Positions 47,795-58,072 of a stretch of 64,000 nt of DNA are shown here, one piece after another (position 1 is the stretch's first letter; each line of letters begins with the position of its first letter). The notes beneath the pieces are model-generated. The model did no database searches. It was not told the origin of the DNA and saw nothing but the letters and a program-made list of their open reading frames with translations. The translations under genes and the position numbers were made by a program. Location: contig NZ_CP019646.1 of NCBI RefSeq assembly GCF_001999965.1, forward strand, positions 1,922,001 through 1,986,000, given 5' to 3'. The stretch is from Limihaloglobus sulfuriphilus. Lineage in GTDB: Bacteria > Planctomycetota > Phycisphaerae > Sedimentisphaerales > Sedimentisphaeraceae.

Positions 47795-49654
47795 TTAGAG
47801 GTTTTTTAGTGTAGCCCTGAAATTGCCGACGGCTTCCGAGGACATTATAGCCCTGTTGTATATTCGAACGGTTTTTACACTGCCGTCAACATCCTTGCCG
47901 ATTGTCAGTTCATCTGAGCCGTTTATATCGTAGAGGTTTGGACTGAATCTGCCCCAGCCGAACTGCCGGTCATCACCGCCGTCACAGAACTTTCCATCAA
48001 TAATGAACGTTATAACCTTCGGCCCGCCGTCAATGATGATTGAAACATGGTGAATGTGGTCGGGCTTTATGCTTCCGGGGTCACTGCTCCAGCAGGACTC
48101 CGTCATGCCGTCATTTAGAGTAAGCCGAACATTCTCATAATCTCCGGTTGTAACACAGAAACCCCTTCCCTCGGGGGTGCGGTTATCAAAAATATTCTGC
48201 CCCGGAAGTACACTTGTCAGATTTACGTAGAAATCTAAACTGATGCCGTTTCTAAGGTCAAAACCCTTGTAATCAAAAGTGGTTACGTCTCTTACTAAAA
48301 ACTTGGGAAGTTTCGGGCATGATACAGTTGATGGATTGATTCCGACTCTCGTTATATCAAGAATCAAACCGTCCTGTTCAATCGATTCTACCCTGTCGAA
48401 GTTAAAAAGTTTATTCAGAAATTCAGGATTCAGTTTATGAATCCTCGCTGTTTCCTTGTCAGTCTCAGTAATATATATATCGTTATTTTCTTCTACCAGA
48501 TCAGGGTAACTCATTCTTATGAATGTGTCATCCGTATAGATAATAATTTCCGGCTGAGACCATTCAATAATCAACCCCTCGGGAGACTCTTTTTCTGCGC
48601 CGCACAACATCCAGACAGGATTTCTGTTTTCATAATCCTTTCCGCTGTGGTTGTGAAACCAGTAAAGGTATTTTCCGTTTGAGCATTTCCAGGCGAAGTT
48701 TGCCGCCCTGGGATTTTTTACCTTTTTACCTTTGTATGTATAGCTCAGATATTCAGGCTCGCTCCAGGTATGCCCCTCATCGCGGCTGTATGAACAGGCT
48801 GGATATCCATCTACAGTTCGATAAACACAAAAGAAACTGCCATCGCTCATAACTGAATAGCTTTGCTCTTCGGATATCGGCCCGCCGCCCGAGGGGGCTC
48901 GAAGGCCATGATCTCCATCAGGCAGTGTCTCCCAGGATATGTTCGCAGGGTCTGACTCTGTAAGAATATCGCTGCTCTTTACCAGAATGCCTTCACTTCT
49001 TGTAAAAAAGCCTTTCCCAATAGAGCCGACCTTATGAACAGAAACATAAGCAGCACCATCATGTATAAAAGGCTTGCCGACATTCCAGAAGAATCTTATC
49101 TTGCCCTGATAAGGGTTCTGCCGGTCAATCTCCATTTCGCGGATATCAACAACATACCTTTTATCCGACCAGCTTCTGCCGTGATCGTCGCTGTATTTGA
49201 ACACAAAATAGCCAAGGCTGTCAACGCGGCGGCATAAACCGTCAGGGTAAGCGTCTTTTGAAGCGATTATCTCACGCACATTATCGGTATTATGGTTATA
49301 AAAACAGAATATTCGTCCGCCGGGGGCTTTCAACAGCACCGCGTAAGAAGCCTCTATTTGTCCGGGCTGTTCAAGCTCTACAATATTCTCCCAGGTTTTG
49401 CCCTTATCTGTGCTTCGCTGCGAAATAACATGCTGGCCGCCCTCGCCTTCGCGGCCGACTCCGGTAGTCATGACACAAAGCCAGGCGCCGTCATCTGTTT
49501 TAATCACATAGGGCTGGTCTGAATAGGTCTTGCTCGGAATAACGTTTCCGTGTTTAAGGTGCCGCCAGTCGTCTTTTAAATTGCTGTAGTCATCAACATC
49601 AAGACCCATGCTGGCGATCATCTCGATGTCAATGGATAGTGTTTTTGAATTCAT
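47795..49654 (-). CDS. Sialidase-fold (BNR) protein with C-terminal LamG domain
   Basis: The 619-residue product has an N-terminal propeller (about 25-430) with Asp-box repeats SQRSTDKGKTWE, YSDDHGRSWS and YSRDEGHTWS, then a LamG/concanavalin-like domain (about 450-615). It resembles exo-alpha-sialidase annotations, but the complete catalytic set is not verified. No signal peptide is visible, implying a cytoplasmic location unless the start is wrong. It is the first gene of the cluster downstream of the GntR regulator, separated by 108 bases that should contain the promoter. The fold is also used by other glycosidases, so the activity may not be on sialic acid. Confidence 0.72.
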   Translation of the reverse strand: MNSKTLSIDIEMIASMGLDVDDYSNLKDDWRHLKHGNVIPSKTYSDQPYVIKTDDGAWLCVMTTGVGREGEGGQHVISQRSTDKGKTWENIVELEQPGQIEASYAVLLKAPGGRIFCFYNHNTDNVREIIASKDAYPDGLCRRVDSLGYFVFKYSDDHGRSWSDKRYVVDIREMEIDRQNPYQGKIRFFWNVGKPFIHDGAAYVSVHKVGSIGKGFFTRSEGILVKSSDILTESDPANISWETLPDGDHGLRAPSGGGPISEEQSYSVMSDGSFFCVYRTVDGYPACSYSRDEGHTWSEPEYLSYTYKGKKVKNPRAANFAWKCSNGKYLYWFHNHSGKDYENRNPVWMLCGAEKESPEGLIIEWSQPEIIIYTDDTFIRMSYPDLVEENNDIYITETDKETARIHKLNPEFLNKLFNFDRVESIEQDGLILDITRVGINPSTVSCPKLPKFLVRDVTTFDYKGFDLRNGISLDFYVNLTSVLPGQNIFDNRTPEGRGFCVTTGDYENVRLTLNDGMTESCWSSDPGSIKPDHIHHVSIIIDGGPKVITFIIDGKFCDGGDDRQFGWGRFSPNLYDINGSDELTIGKDVDGSVKTVRIYNRAIMSSEAVGNFRATLKNL

Positions 49655-49762
49655 TTAAGATGTAAACTCTCTTATTAATTGTGTATATTGTAAAATAGTT
49701 ATTATGGTATCTTAGAAACATTAGACTAAAAAACAGCAGAAGTCAATTAAGCCCCCTATAAA

Positions 49763-50914
49763 TCAATCTAAAATTTCAACGCTTAAATCTATGCCAGAGC
49801 TTTCAAAATCCTCAAGCCACGATTTTTCAAACTCGCGAACAACAGCCCTGCCCATATTTTCCAGGGGCCAGGCAACATTTATCATATTAAAATGCTTAAA
49901 CAAATCATAACGGCCCGAATAATAAATCCCCGAAGTGTTGACCATGTTTATCGATTTATTGAAAAAACCCGTGCAGTCCATTTTTTCAAGCTCTTCTATT
50001 ATATGTGTCTCATGAAGACAGACAATTCCGTCAACCTCGGGGTGATTTTCAATAAAAGAATGAACTATCAAAGCATCATAGGGTGTAAAAGCCGCCTGAC
50101 AAACCAACTCGTCTGAAAAAGTGAGCCCCCTCTTGTGCATTTCAACTTTCATTGCTTTTACAATATCGACAGAGTGGGCATCCTGAAACATCCCTTCAAC
50201 CGGGCCGGTAATAAATGCTATATTATTCGAACCGTGCTTGAGAAGGCAATCAATAGTTTTTTCAGCCAGGTCATCAAGATCCATCTGAATACATGTAAGC
50301 GGTATGTCGGGGAAATCTCTGCCCGTTACAACTACCTGATGCCCCCTGTCCACCAGCCGCATAAGATTCATACGGTGAGACAAGATCGGCTGGAGCCACA
50401 CAATGCCGTCAGGGCTGCGGCTTTCTATCTTATCTACAAAATCAGGATGATTCGACTCGTGAGATGAAAGATCGCCGGCATTATGAATCAGCTCTATTGA
50501 CCAGTGATGAGGGTCACTTTCTGAGAGCAGCCCCTTTATCATTCTGTAAATGTATGCCTCTCCACGTTCTGAAACCCAGAACGGCATAACCACCGCAATC
50601 GAATAATTACCATTCTTTTTGGTATATTTTTTTGGATTATCCCCATTGCTCTCAAGAAAAACAGACACGCTGCCCTCAATAGGCTCAACATTTCCGGTGA
50701 CATATATACCGTCTCCGGGCCGGGCCTCCAAAACACCCTGAATCTGCAGGGCCTTTACAGCTTTCTGGGCAGTCATATAGGAAACTTTATACTTTTTTGC
50801 CAAAAGCCGTATAGGCTCAAGTTTAGTACCCACAGAGTACTGATTACTGATCAACTCTTCAGCAATTTTCCTGTATGTGCCGTCAACAAGGCATTTTTTC
50901 TCGGTTGCTTGCAA
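49763..50914 (-). CDS. GntR-type regulator with LacI-like sugar-sensing domain
   Basis: The 383-residue protein has a GntR winged helix-turn-helix (about 8-75: NQYSVGTKLEPIRLLAKKY and SYMTAQKAVKALQIQG) and a C-terminal periplasmic-binding-type domain (about 100-350) with HRMNLMRLVDRGHQVVVTG and NIAFITG. Such AraR-like fusions bind sugars and usually repress catabolic genes. The start is TTG at 50914; no ATG is in frame and a stop lies a few codons upstream. It sits directly upstream of the sialidase-LamG/MFS/sulfatase cluster and back to back with an SGNH esterase, so it probably controls both. The ligand is not predictable. Confidence 0.85.
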   Translation of the reverse strand: MQATEKKCLVDGTYRKIAEELISNQYSVGTKLEPIRLLAKKYKVSYMTAQKAVKALQIQGVLEARPGDGIYVTGNVEPIEGSVSVFLESNGDNPKKYTKKNGNYSIAVVMPFWVSERGEAYIYRMIKGLLSESDPHHWSIELIHNAGDLSSHESNHPDFVDKIESRSPDGIVWLQPILSHRMNLMRLVDRGHQVVVTGRDFPDIPLTCIQMDLDDLAEKTIDCLLKHGSNNIAFITGPVEGMFQDAHSVDIVKAMKVEMHKRGLTFSDELVCQAAFTPYDALIVHSFIENHPEVDGIVCLHETHIIEELEKMDCTGFFNKSINMVNTSGIYYSGRYDLFKHFNMINVAWPLENMGRAVVREFEKSWLEDFESSGIDLSVEILD

Positions 50915-51212
50915 TTTATTAAAATGTTCCTTATGAGAGACTTATACAAAACTACAAATTACATTCAAGCATATTGTAGCAAAGAGAGATTGACAATCAA
51001 TATAAAAATCAATTTTATATATATTTTTAAAATTTTTATACCAGTACATTTTACAATATGTATAATACTAAAGTCCCTGTGTTGTTTTAATTTAACGCCA
51101 GTCATATTTGTTAATCTCAAAAAACTGATATATGATTAGAACTAAAATAAATTAAACAGACATAAATCGCTTTGAAATATTAGTAACCCATTTTTTATCC
51201 AAGTTAGAACTC
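50915..51212. other. AT-rich divergent intergenic region
   Basis: This 298-base, very AT-rich gap separates the GntR gene from the SGNH gene and must hold both promoters. I see TTGACA at 50990-50995 with T-rich sequence at the -10 distance and a TATAAT at 51061-51066 on the + strand without a clear -35. No coding sequence is apparent. Regulatory use is likely; exact sites cannot be set. Confidence 0.5.
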
Positions 51213-52580
51213 ATGAAAAAAACAAAATTTACTTTAATTATTTTTCAACTCGCGTTGACAATCTCAGTCCCGCAAGCCGCCAAGGCAGAAGCTGCAGCAA
51301 AGATGTTTGACGGCGGTGATGTTGTCTGCTTTATCGGCGACAGCATTACCCATTCCGGTACATGGCATGTTCATGTACAGAACTACTATCTGACGCGTTT
51401 TCCCGAGAGACATATAGAAATGTATAACTGCGGGATCGGCGGCCATACCGCAGAGAAAACTCTTGTAAATTTTGGATGGGATGTCACGCCCCGCAGGCCT
51501 TCACAGGCAGTTATTATGCTGGGAATGAACGACCTGCGCAAAGCAGGAACCGATTCCGAAGTCTGGCAGGACTACATTTCCCGCATGAAAGAGCTTTCGA
51601 ATCTTATAAAGACAGAAACAGACGCCCATATAACCTGGATATCACCAAGCCCATACGATGACATGCTTGAACTTGAGCTAAAGCCGCTTCAGGGCTTTTC
51701 AGACCTGCTCAACAGAACTTCACAGGAGCTCAAGGCTTTCGCCGCTGAAAACAACGGCAGCTATATCGACTTTAACCAGCCCATGAACCGGATAAATCTC
51801 AAACGCAAGCAGACAGACCCTGAATTTACACTGATTGGCGGCGATCGGATTCACCCCGGAGCGCTTGGCAATATGGTCATGGCATATCTTTTCCTCACAG
51901 CTCAGGAGGCGCCGGCTACAGTTTCCCGCGCCGGCATTTCCGCGGCAGAGGGCATTCTTTTTGAAGGAAACTGTAAGATAAATATAAAAACCCGCAGCTT
52001 CGACCGGATTGCCTTTACCATAAAGGCAAAGGCACTGCCCTTTCCCATGCCGGAAGAGACCTTCGCGGCGTTGGGTATTGTGCCGATTGAAAAGGAGCTC
52101 AATCAAGAAATTTTACAGGTTACAGAGCTCGATACGGGCTCATACACTGTGACTATCGACAATAAGATTGTCGGCCGCTTCACCAACAGCGAGCTGGAAC
52201 AGGGCATAAACCTGGCGTATAACAAAAATACTCCTCAATATATCCAGTCGCAGGAAATTGCCCGGCTCAGCGAGGAAAAAAGAAAAATCGAGTTCAAACT
52301 CCGCACAGAGTCAATGCTCAAGGTACTGCTAAGCCTGCATGGAATTGAGTTTGACGGTAATGACAGGACAAATGTTTATGCAATGTTTGATCGCGAAGAA
52401 GTCAAAGAGCTTTTCGCCCCGGGAGGCAAATTCAGCTCCGGCGGCGCGTTGCGGTACTGGAAGCGATATCAGGCTGAAAAACAAAGCCTTCATACTGCCC
52501 AGAGAGAGATCAAAGAAATAATCTCTGCTATTTACAAAATAAACATGCCCAGAGAGCATAGATACGAGATAAAGAAATAA
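51213..52580 (+). CDS. Secreted SGNH/GDSL hydrolase (carbohydrate esterase-like)
   Basis: The 455-residue product has a signal peptide, then an SGNH hydrolase domain (about 30-230). The catalytic set is visible: S44 in FIGDSIT, the GxND-type block LGMNDLR, and D211-x-x-H214 in GGDRIHPG. A second region of about 220 residues follows, rich in charged helices, and may be a separate domain. SGNH enzymes in glycan clusters commonly remove acetyl or other acyl groups from sugars. It is the only + strand gene of this part and is divergent from the GntR regulator, which may control it. Acyl group and sugar are not known. Confidence 0.82.
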   Translation: MKKTKFTLIIFQLALTISVPQAAKAEAAAKMFDGGDVVCFIGDSITHSGTWHVHVQNYYLTRFPERHIEMYNCGIGGHTAEKTLVNFGWDVTPRRPSQAVIMLGMNDLRKAGTDSEVWQDYISRMKELSNLIKTETDAHITWISPSPYDDMLELELKPLQGFSDLLNRTSQELKAFAAENNGSYIDFNQPMNRINLKRKQTDPEFTLIGGDRIHPGALGNMVMAYLFLTAQEAPATVSRAGISAAEGILFEGNCKINIKTRSFDRIAFTIKAKALPFPMPEETFAALGIVPIEKELNQEILQVTELDTGSYTVTIDNKIVGRFTNSELEQGINLAYNKNTPQYIQSQEIARLSEEKRKIEFKLRTESMLKVLLSLHGIEFDGNDRTNVYAMFDREEVKELFAPGGKFSSGGALRYWKRYQAEKQSLHTAQREIKEIISAIYKINMPREHRYEIKK

Positions 52581-52615
52581 CATCTCCGCTTAAGAAGCAT
52601 AATCAAATTCTCGTA

Positions 52616-54178
52616 TTATTTTGATTTCACCATCGTCCAAACGGTCAGGTTGTCAAGCGACGGTGCGGTTTTACTGCGTTTTATTACCAATGCCGCAACA
52701 AAGCTGACAACAAACATGAGTATATTGGCTACTATTGTTGTATAATAAAGATCAAAAGCGGGCATGGGTACAAATCCGTTCTGGCCGAGCAGGACATAAA
52801 TCGTAAAACATATAGTAGCAACCACGCCTAATCCGACTGACCTTGAATCTCCCATCTTGGTAAAAAATCCAAATGAAAACAGCCCCAGAAGCCCGCTGCC
52901 TATTATACTTGTAAGTATCAATACCGTATCCTGAATTGTTTTTGTCTGAGAGTATGCTAAAACTGTAGCAAAGACAATCATCACAACCGCCGCGACAGTA
53001 GCTGTAAGCCGCGATACAAACAGGTAATGTTTTTCATCTTTATCTTTGCAGATCCTGTTTCTATACATATCTGTTACAAATACAGCGGATATCGCGTTCA
53101 TCGATGAGTCCAGCGACGACATGGCCGCGGCTACAACTGCCGCGATTACAAGTCCGGATAGTCCCGGGGGCATATACTCCATTACAAAATACGGAAGTAT
53201 CCCCTCTGGTTTCTGGGCACCGCTGAGCATCTCCATCGCAGGCACAGTTGGGTTGAATTTGAAGAACACATACATAGAAGTGCCAAGAAACATAAAAAGT
53301 GCCCAGATAGGCAGACGTGCCCAAACAGTCCACCAGACTGCCTTGCGGGCTTCTTTGTCGCTTACCGCTCCGCAGTATCGCTGTACTACGTTCTGGTCAG
53401 TACCGAATTCCTGAAGCCAGTTTACCAGCCCAAGCAGCAATATCATCAGACCTGTTTTTTTAGACAATGACCAGCCCCATGACAGGGGGACCAGAGTATC
53501 ACCTTCCCGCTCACTGAATGCGAGTTTGCCGTCTTCTACTGCCACATCAATTATCAAACCGATGCCGCCTGGAATCTGTCTTAAAATTATCCAGAATATA
53601 ACCAGTCCGCCAAATATCAGCACCAGAGTCTGGATAACATCAGTCCATACAACCGCGTCGATACCGCCGGCGATTGTGTAAACAGATACCACAATTCCCG
53701 CGACAACAATACACACCCATATATCCCAGCCGAGCATCGTATTTAAGAGCTTACTGACCAGGAAAAGCACCACGGCAAGCCTGACAAACTGACCGATGAT
53801 ATAGGCGATACTGCCGTACATCCGAATCCCTTCGCCAAAACGCAGCCCCAGGTACTGATACGCACTTGTTTTGCGGCCGGCTCTGTAGAATGGTATAAAG
53901 AGATAGATCGCAATTGCACCTGCCACAGGCATAAGGAAATTGAGCAGCATTCGTATCCAGGCTGTATAGTATGCATCAGCCGGATAAGCCAGGAACGAAA
54001 CTGAACTTATAGACGTACCCACAAGACTCAGGCCCACAACCCAGCCTTTGAACCGTCTGCCGCCGACAAAATATTCTTCGGTGTCCTTGTTTTTCTTTGA
54101 AAACGAAAAACCAAGCCACGCCATTGCCAGAAAATATACAGTTATTACCGCCCAGTCTAAAAAGTGCAATGAAGCCAT
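52616..54178 (-). CDS. Sodium/solute symporter (SSS family)
   Basis: I chose ATG 54178 (520 residues), with GGGAT upstream, over TTG at 54202. The inner-membrane protein has about 13 segments and clear SSS features: EYFVGGRRFKGW after the first helix and GGIDAVVWTDVIQ in the central region, which is the classical symporter signature. It probably imports a sugar or organic acid with sodium. It is the last gene of the - strand operon that includes esterase, sulfatase, GH130 and UroD genes, and is convergent with the SGNH gene at 51213. It differs substantially from the longer SSS protein at 18530, so the two likely take up different products. Confidence 0.9.
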   Translation of the reverse strand: MASLHFLDWAVITVYFLAMAWLGFSFSKKNKDTEEYFVGGRRFKGWVVGLSLVGTSISSVSFLAYPADAYYTAWIRMLLNFLMPVAGAIAIYLFIPFYRAGRKTSAYQYLGLRFGEGIRMYGSIAYIIGQFVRLAVVLFLVSKLLNTMLGWDIWVCIVVAGIVVSVYTIAGGIDAVVWTDVIQTLVLIFGGLVIFWIILRQIPGGIGLIIDVAVEDGKLAFSEREGDTLVPLSWGWSLSKKTGLMILLLGLVNWLQEFGTDQNVVQRYCGAVSDKEARKAVWWTVWARLPIWALFMFLGTSMYVFFKFNPTVPAMEMLSGAQKPEGILPYFVMEYMPPGLSGLVIAAVVAAAMSSLDSSMNAISAVFVTDMYRNRICKDKDEKHYLFVSRLTATVAAVVMIVFATVLAYSQTKTIQDTVLILTSIIGSGLLGLFSFGFFTKMGDSRSVGLGVVATICFTIYVLLGQNGFVPMPAFDLYYTTIVANILMFVVSFVAALVIKRSKTAPSLDNLTVWTMVKSK

Positions 54179-54276
54179 CGATAAAATCCCTGCTTTAAAC
54201 AAGAGTTTATTATTATTTTTACGTCAATTAAAAAGTTTCTCAGTTGATATTATTTTTAACGAATCCCTGCTGGAAA

Positions 54277-55059
54277 TCAATCTTCATTCATCAAAATTTT
54301 AACAACCGGCTCAATCGCCTCTGCCCAGATCTGATAGCCTTTTTCGCGGGGGTGCAGAAGGTCAGGCATCACATCCCGTGTCAGAACGCCCTGATCGTTT
54401 ACAAATTTATCGTTAATATCGAGATAGTATAACATTTTATTGTCAGCTATTTTGGAAACTATCTCATTGGCCCTGTTATTTTTGGCCCACATGGGATTCA
54501 TATCCGCATCAGCGTCTTTTATTTTACGCTGCTCATAATCACCGCGGGGGAATATCGCCAGAAGCAGAATTTTTGTCTTGGGCAGTTTGCATCGAAGTTT
54601 GGCACAAATCGCCTTAATCCCGTCGGCGATCTCTTCGGCAGAATTATCTACATTATTGTTAGTTCCTATCATGACAACCGCCAGCTTTGGATTGATGCCG
54701 TCAATTTCGCCGTTTTCAAGCCGCCAGAGGACATGCTGCGTGCGGTCACCGCTGAAACCCATATTTACGGCATTTCTGGGGGCATAATACCGGTTCCATA
54801 CATCCTGGCCGTATCTCTCAAAGTAGTGGGTGATCGAATCGCCAACAAAAATCATATCCGCACCCCCTTTAGCGACGCGATCGAGGACATCTTGATGCCG
54901 CGGCATCCACCATTCAACATCGGGTCGTGCGGCGGGGGTTATCGCGGAATGTGATTTACCCTCCAGGTTGAAAGGGTCGCCGCAATACTGCTTAGAACAG
55001 CCGCCGATAATATAAATTGAGCTGATAAGTATAAGGATGTTAAGTAATTTAATTCTCAT
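54277..55059 (-). CDS. Lipoprotein SGNH/GDSL hydrolase
   Basis: I chose ATG 55059 (260 residues) because GGAA is upstream and the following sequence is a lipoprotein signal ending IIGGC; a frame start at 55113 would add an unlikely 18 residues. The fold is a short SGNH hydrolase with S75 in FVGDSIT, the block VVMIGTNN and D233-x-x-H236 in DLLHP. This type resembles platelet-activating-factor-acetylhydrolase-like and sialate O-acetylesterase-related enzymes. It lies in an operon with sulfatases, so removal of acyl groups from a glycan is a sensible guess. Outer-face attachment through a lipid anchor is expected. Confidence 0.82.
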   Translation of the reverse strand: MRIKLLNILILISSIYIIGGCSKQYCGDPFNLEGKSHSAITPAARPDVEWWMPRHQDVLDRVAKGGADMIFVGDSITHYFERYGQDVWNRYYAPRNAVNMGFSGDRTQHVLWRLENGEIDGINPKLAVVMIGTNNNVDNSAEEIADGIKAICAKLRCKLPKTKILLLAIFPRGDYEQRKIKDADADMNPMWAKNNRANEIVSKIADNKMLYYLDINDKFVNDQGVLTRDVMPDLLHPREKGYQIWAEAIEPVVKILMNED

Positions 55060-55122
55060 AATAAATTTCCTTGTTGTAATTGCTTTAATTATTTTCATTC
55101 TACATTTAAGCAATAACTCACT

Positions 55123-56592
55123 TTATTTTCGTGATGATTCTGCCTGTTTCTGGGGTATATGTGCCGCGAGAGCTTCTTTTATAGTTTTAAATTCGGGTTT
55201 TGAAGCCAGATTATGCCATTCATACGGGTCTTCAATATGGTTGTACAGCTCTTCACTGCCGTCGTCATACCTGATATACCGCCAGTCTCTGCTTCGGACA
55301 CTATTCAAATGCGGGCCGTACGCCGTCACGCTGATACGGTTAAAAACCGCCTTTGGATTGGCGATAATATCTGTAATGCTGCTGCCGTCAAAAGGAACAT
55401 CCGTTTTAAGGCCGCAGATTTGAGCAAAAGTCGGGTAAAGATCCAACAGATTCACAGGCTCTGCGGATTCCGAACCGGATTTTATTCCGGGGCCTGAGAA
55501 CATCATCGGCACCCGGGTGGCCTCTTCCCAGAGAGTGTACTTTGACCAGTTCTCCTTTTCGCCCTTGTGAATACCATGATCACTTACAAGAACGACAATT
55601 GTGTTGTCTTTGTAAGAGCTTTCTTCAAGACCCTTGAGAACCCTGCCCACGCAATCATCCACATATGAAACACAGGCCAGATACGCCTGAACGCATTCGC
55701 GCTGCTTGCCGTATTTTTTGAAATATTCGTGCGGCTTCCACGGCCAGCTGTAAGAGCCTATTTCCCTGGCTGCCTGGGGAACATCGTCCAGGTCATTTTC
55801 CAGAATAACCGGCATCTTTATCTTATCAAGCGGGTACATATCAAAGTATTTCTGCGGTGCGTACAAGGGTACATGCGGCTTCTTGCAGCCCCAGGCGAGG
55901 AAAAACGGCTCTGAAAGCTCATTAGAACGTAATCTCCGGGCGGCCCAGCCGGCTGTCTTCCAGTCGCGTGTCTCTTCATTTGGCACTGGAATCGGCCCGA
56001 AATCGTTGCCCCAAGCCTTTTTGGGCACCGGCATTCCGTGCAGGGGCATCTCGCTTTCCGGCGGAGCGTATGTCTCGGGATTGGGAACATCAATCGCCGG
56101 CCAGTATTCATGCCAGTTGTCAGGCTCGTGGTCCGCTTCATGGAATATCTTGCCGGTTCCGCTTACATAATAGCCGGCTTCTTTGAAACTTTTGGGCATC
56201 AAAACGGTATTTTCAAGAACAGAGGAATTCCTGAGCCTGTTTCGGTTTTTATAAACGCCTGTATTATAAGGTGCTATTCCAGACAAAAACGCAGCTCTGC
56301 AGGGACCGCACAGCGGCGCGGGGCAATGGGCGTTTGTGAACAGCATCCCATTCGCGGCGAGCCTGTCCATATTCGGCGTTTTAGCGTCGGGATGGCCGCC
56401 CATACAGCCAACCCAGTCATTCAGGTCATCAATGCAGAGAAACAGTATATTAGGCCTTGTATTTTGGCCCTTCCATTTCTTCAGCGAAGAGCAGCCCATC
56501 AGCGATAAGCCCAGTAAACCGCTGTATTTCAAAAACCGCCTTCTCGAGACGAGGGAATAATCTTTTACATTCTCATTTAATCTGTTATTCAT
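55123..56592 (-). CDS. Iduronate-2-sulfatase-like Tat-exported sulfatase
   Basis: The 489-residue product has SRRRFLKYSG followed by a hydrophobic stretch and LMGC, so it is a likely Tat lipoprotein. C95 in CGPCR is the formylglycine site, with Cys at the fourth position where Ser is usual. LCIDDLNDWVGCMGG near the N-terminus and the later LVSDHGIHKGE are typical of the iduronate-2-sulfatase-like branch of family S1. This branch acts on uronic-acid 2-sulfates in sulfated polysaccharides, so a uronate-containing glycan is possible, but branch membership does not prove the substrate. It is 41 bases after the next sulfatase gene and 63 bases before the SGNH lipoprotein. Confidence 0.9.
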   Translation of the reverse strand: MNNRLNENVKDYSLVSRRRFLKYSGLLGLSLMGCSSLKKWKGQNTRPNILFLCIDDLNDWVGCMGGHPDAKTPNMDRLAANGMLFTNAHCPAPLCGPCRAAFLSGIAPYNTGVYKNRNRLRNSSVLENTVLMPKSFKEAGYYVSGTGKIFHEADHEPDNWHEYWPAIDVPNPETYAPPESEMPLHGMPVPKKAWGNDFGPIPVPNEETRDWKTAGWAARRLRSNELSEPFFLAWGCKKPHVPLYAPQKYFDMYPLDKIKMPVILENDLDDVPQAAREIGSYSWPWKPHEYFKKYGKQRECVQAYLACVSYVDDCVGRVLKGLEESSYKDNTIVVLVSDHGIHKGEKENWSKYTLWEEATRVPMMFSGPGIKSGSESAEPVNLLDLYPTFAQICGLKTDVPFDGSSITDIIANPKAVFNRISVTAYGPHLNSVRSRDWRYIRYDDGSEELYNHIEDPYEWHNLASKPEFKTIKEALAAHIPQKQAESSRK

Positions 56593-56633
56593 AATTCACA
56601 GCCTTTCCTGTCACTGAATACCAAACGTAAAAG

Positions 56634-58037
56634 TCAAATTTGCTCTTCCTGCTTCAAAGGCCTCTGCCAGGGCACAGCACCAGTTTGATTAACATGTAAT
56701 TTCAGAGCCTCAAATAGTTTTTTATACATCGGGTGAGAGGAATCTAAAGGATTCTTTTCCATGGGGTCATCCTTGAGATTATACAACCTCAAAGGCTCAA
56801 AAGGCGTATTCTGCAGGAGTTTCCAGTCGCCGCGGCGGACGGCATAGTAAACCTGGCCGCCGTGCTGGTTGCCTTCTCGTCGAACCCAGAAAAGGAGCCT
56901 GTCGCTGTCTTTTTTCACCGTATTGCCTGATAACTCTGCGAAGAAACTCTCGCCGTCAATTTCATGGACAAATTCGGCGCCCGCCGCCTCGCAGAGAGTA
57001 GGGAACAGATCCATTGTAATGCCAATGTTGTTATTGACGCTTTGCGGCTTGATCTTGCCCGGCCATACCGCACACATTGGAACCTTTATGCCGCCTTCAT
57101 TCATGTCCTGTTTGCCGCCGGCAGTACGGCCGTTGTTTGCGCCGACATTGAGCTGGCCGCCGTTATCAGAAACGAAGATTATAAGTGTATCATCGCTGAT
57201 TCCCGAATCCTCTATTTTGTCTATGACTTTTCCGATTCCATCGTCCATGTGTTCGATCAGTGCGGCGAGTTTGGCCCTCTTTTCGGGCATTGACGGGACT
57301 CTTTTCCTCACGCGATCAAGCCACTGCTGCGGCGGCTGAATTGGAGTGTGCGGCGCGGTATATGCAAGATACAAAAAGAACGGGTCGTTGCCGCCGGCGG
57401 TTTTGTCTAAATAATCCACCGCCCAGTCGGTAAACAAATCAGTCGCGTGGCCCTCGGCTTTAATCTCCTTGTCGTTTAATCGCAGATAGTTAAAACCAAA
57501 CCGCAGATGGTCGTAATAATCGTCCATCATACCGTCGAGGAACCCGTGAAAATGATCGAAGCCCCGCTCGTTGGGAGTGTTAGGGCTTTCAAGTCCAAGA
57601 TGCCATTTGCCGACAATCGCGGTTTTGTAACCCTGCTTCTTGAGTACCTGGGGCAGTAGAACCGCATTTTTATCCAGATAACCCCAGTTCATTTCCCTGT
57701 ACGTTCGTATTACTCCGGGCACACCCACCATATCGGGATAGCGGCCTGTGAGCAAAGCCGCCCGTGTCGGCGAGCATACGGGGCTGTTGGCGTAGAAATT
57801 ATCGAAACGCATACCCGCGCCGGCAAGCCGGTCGATGTTGGGGGTTTGCAAATCCTTCGCGCCGTAGCATGACAGATCGCCGTAACCAAGGTCGTCAACG
57901 ATTATAACTACAATATTGGGTTTTTTGTCCTTTTTGTTCCACCGGTTGGCCTGCGCTGCCGCCACAGATCCGAACTGACCGAGAAACGCGGCAGAACCCG
58001 CGGCTTTAACAAAATTTCGCCGACTTATATCAGACAT
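56634..58037 (-). CDS. Tat-exported sulfatase (S1 family)
   Basis: The 467-residue protein begins with SRRNFVKAAGS and a short hydrophobic segment, a Tat-type signal; unlike the others there is no Cys after it, so it should be soluble after cleavage. C88 in CSPTR is the formylglycine site, followed by AALLTGRYPDMVG. VDDLGYGDLSC and VSDNGG supply the metal ligands. It has the general look of arylsulfatase A-like enzymes. It is flanked by the iduronate-2-sulfatase-like gene and a DUF3748 gene with short gaps, in one operon. Substrate unknown. Confidence 0.9.
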   Translation of the reverse strand: MSDISRRNFVKAAGSAAFLGQFGSVAAAQANRWNKKDKKPNIVVIIVDDLGYGDLSCYGAKDLQTPNIDRLAGAGMRFDNFYANSPVCSPTRAALLTGRYPDMVGVPGVIRTYREMNWGYLDKNAVLLPQVLKKQGYKTAIVGKWHLGLESPNTPNERGFDHFHGFLDGMMDDYYDHLRFGFNYLRLNDKEIKAEGHATDLFTDWAVDYLDKTAGGNDPFFLYLAYTAPHTPIQPPQQWLDRVRKRVPSMPEKRAKLAALIEHMDDGIGKVIDKIEDSGISDDTLIIFVSDNGGQLNVGANNGRTAGGKQDMNEGGIKVPMCAVWPGKIKPQSVNNNIGITMDLFPTLCEAAGAEFVHEIDGESFFAELSGNTVKKDSDRLLFWVRREGNQHGGQVYYAVRRGDWKLLQNTPFEPLRLYNLKDDPMEKNPLDSSHPMYKKLFEALKLHVNQTGAVPWQRPLKQEEQI

Positions 58038-58072
58038 TTTTATTCCTTCCTAAGTTCTTTACATTTATATCT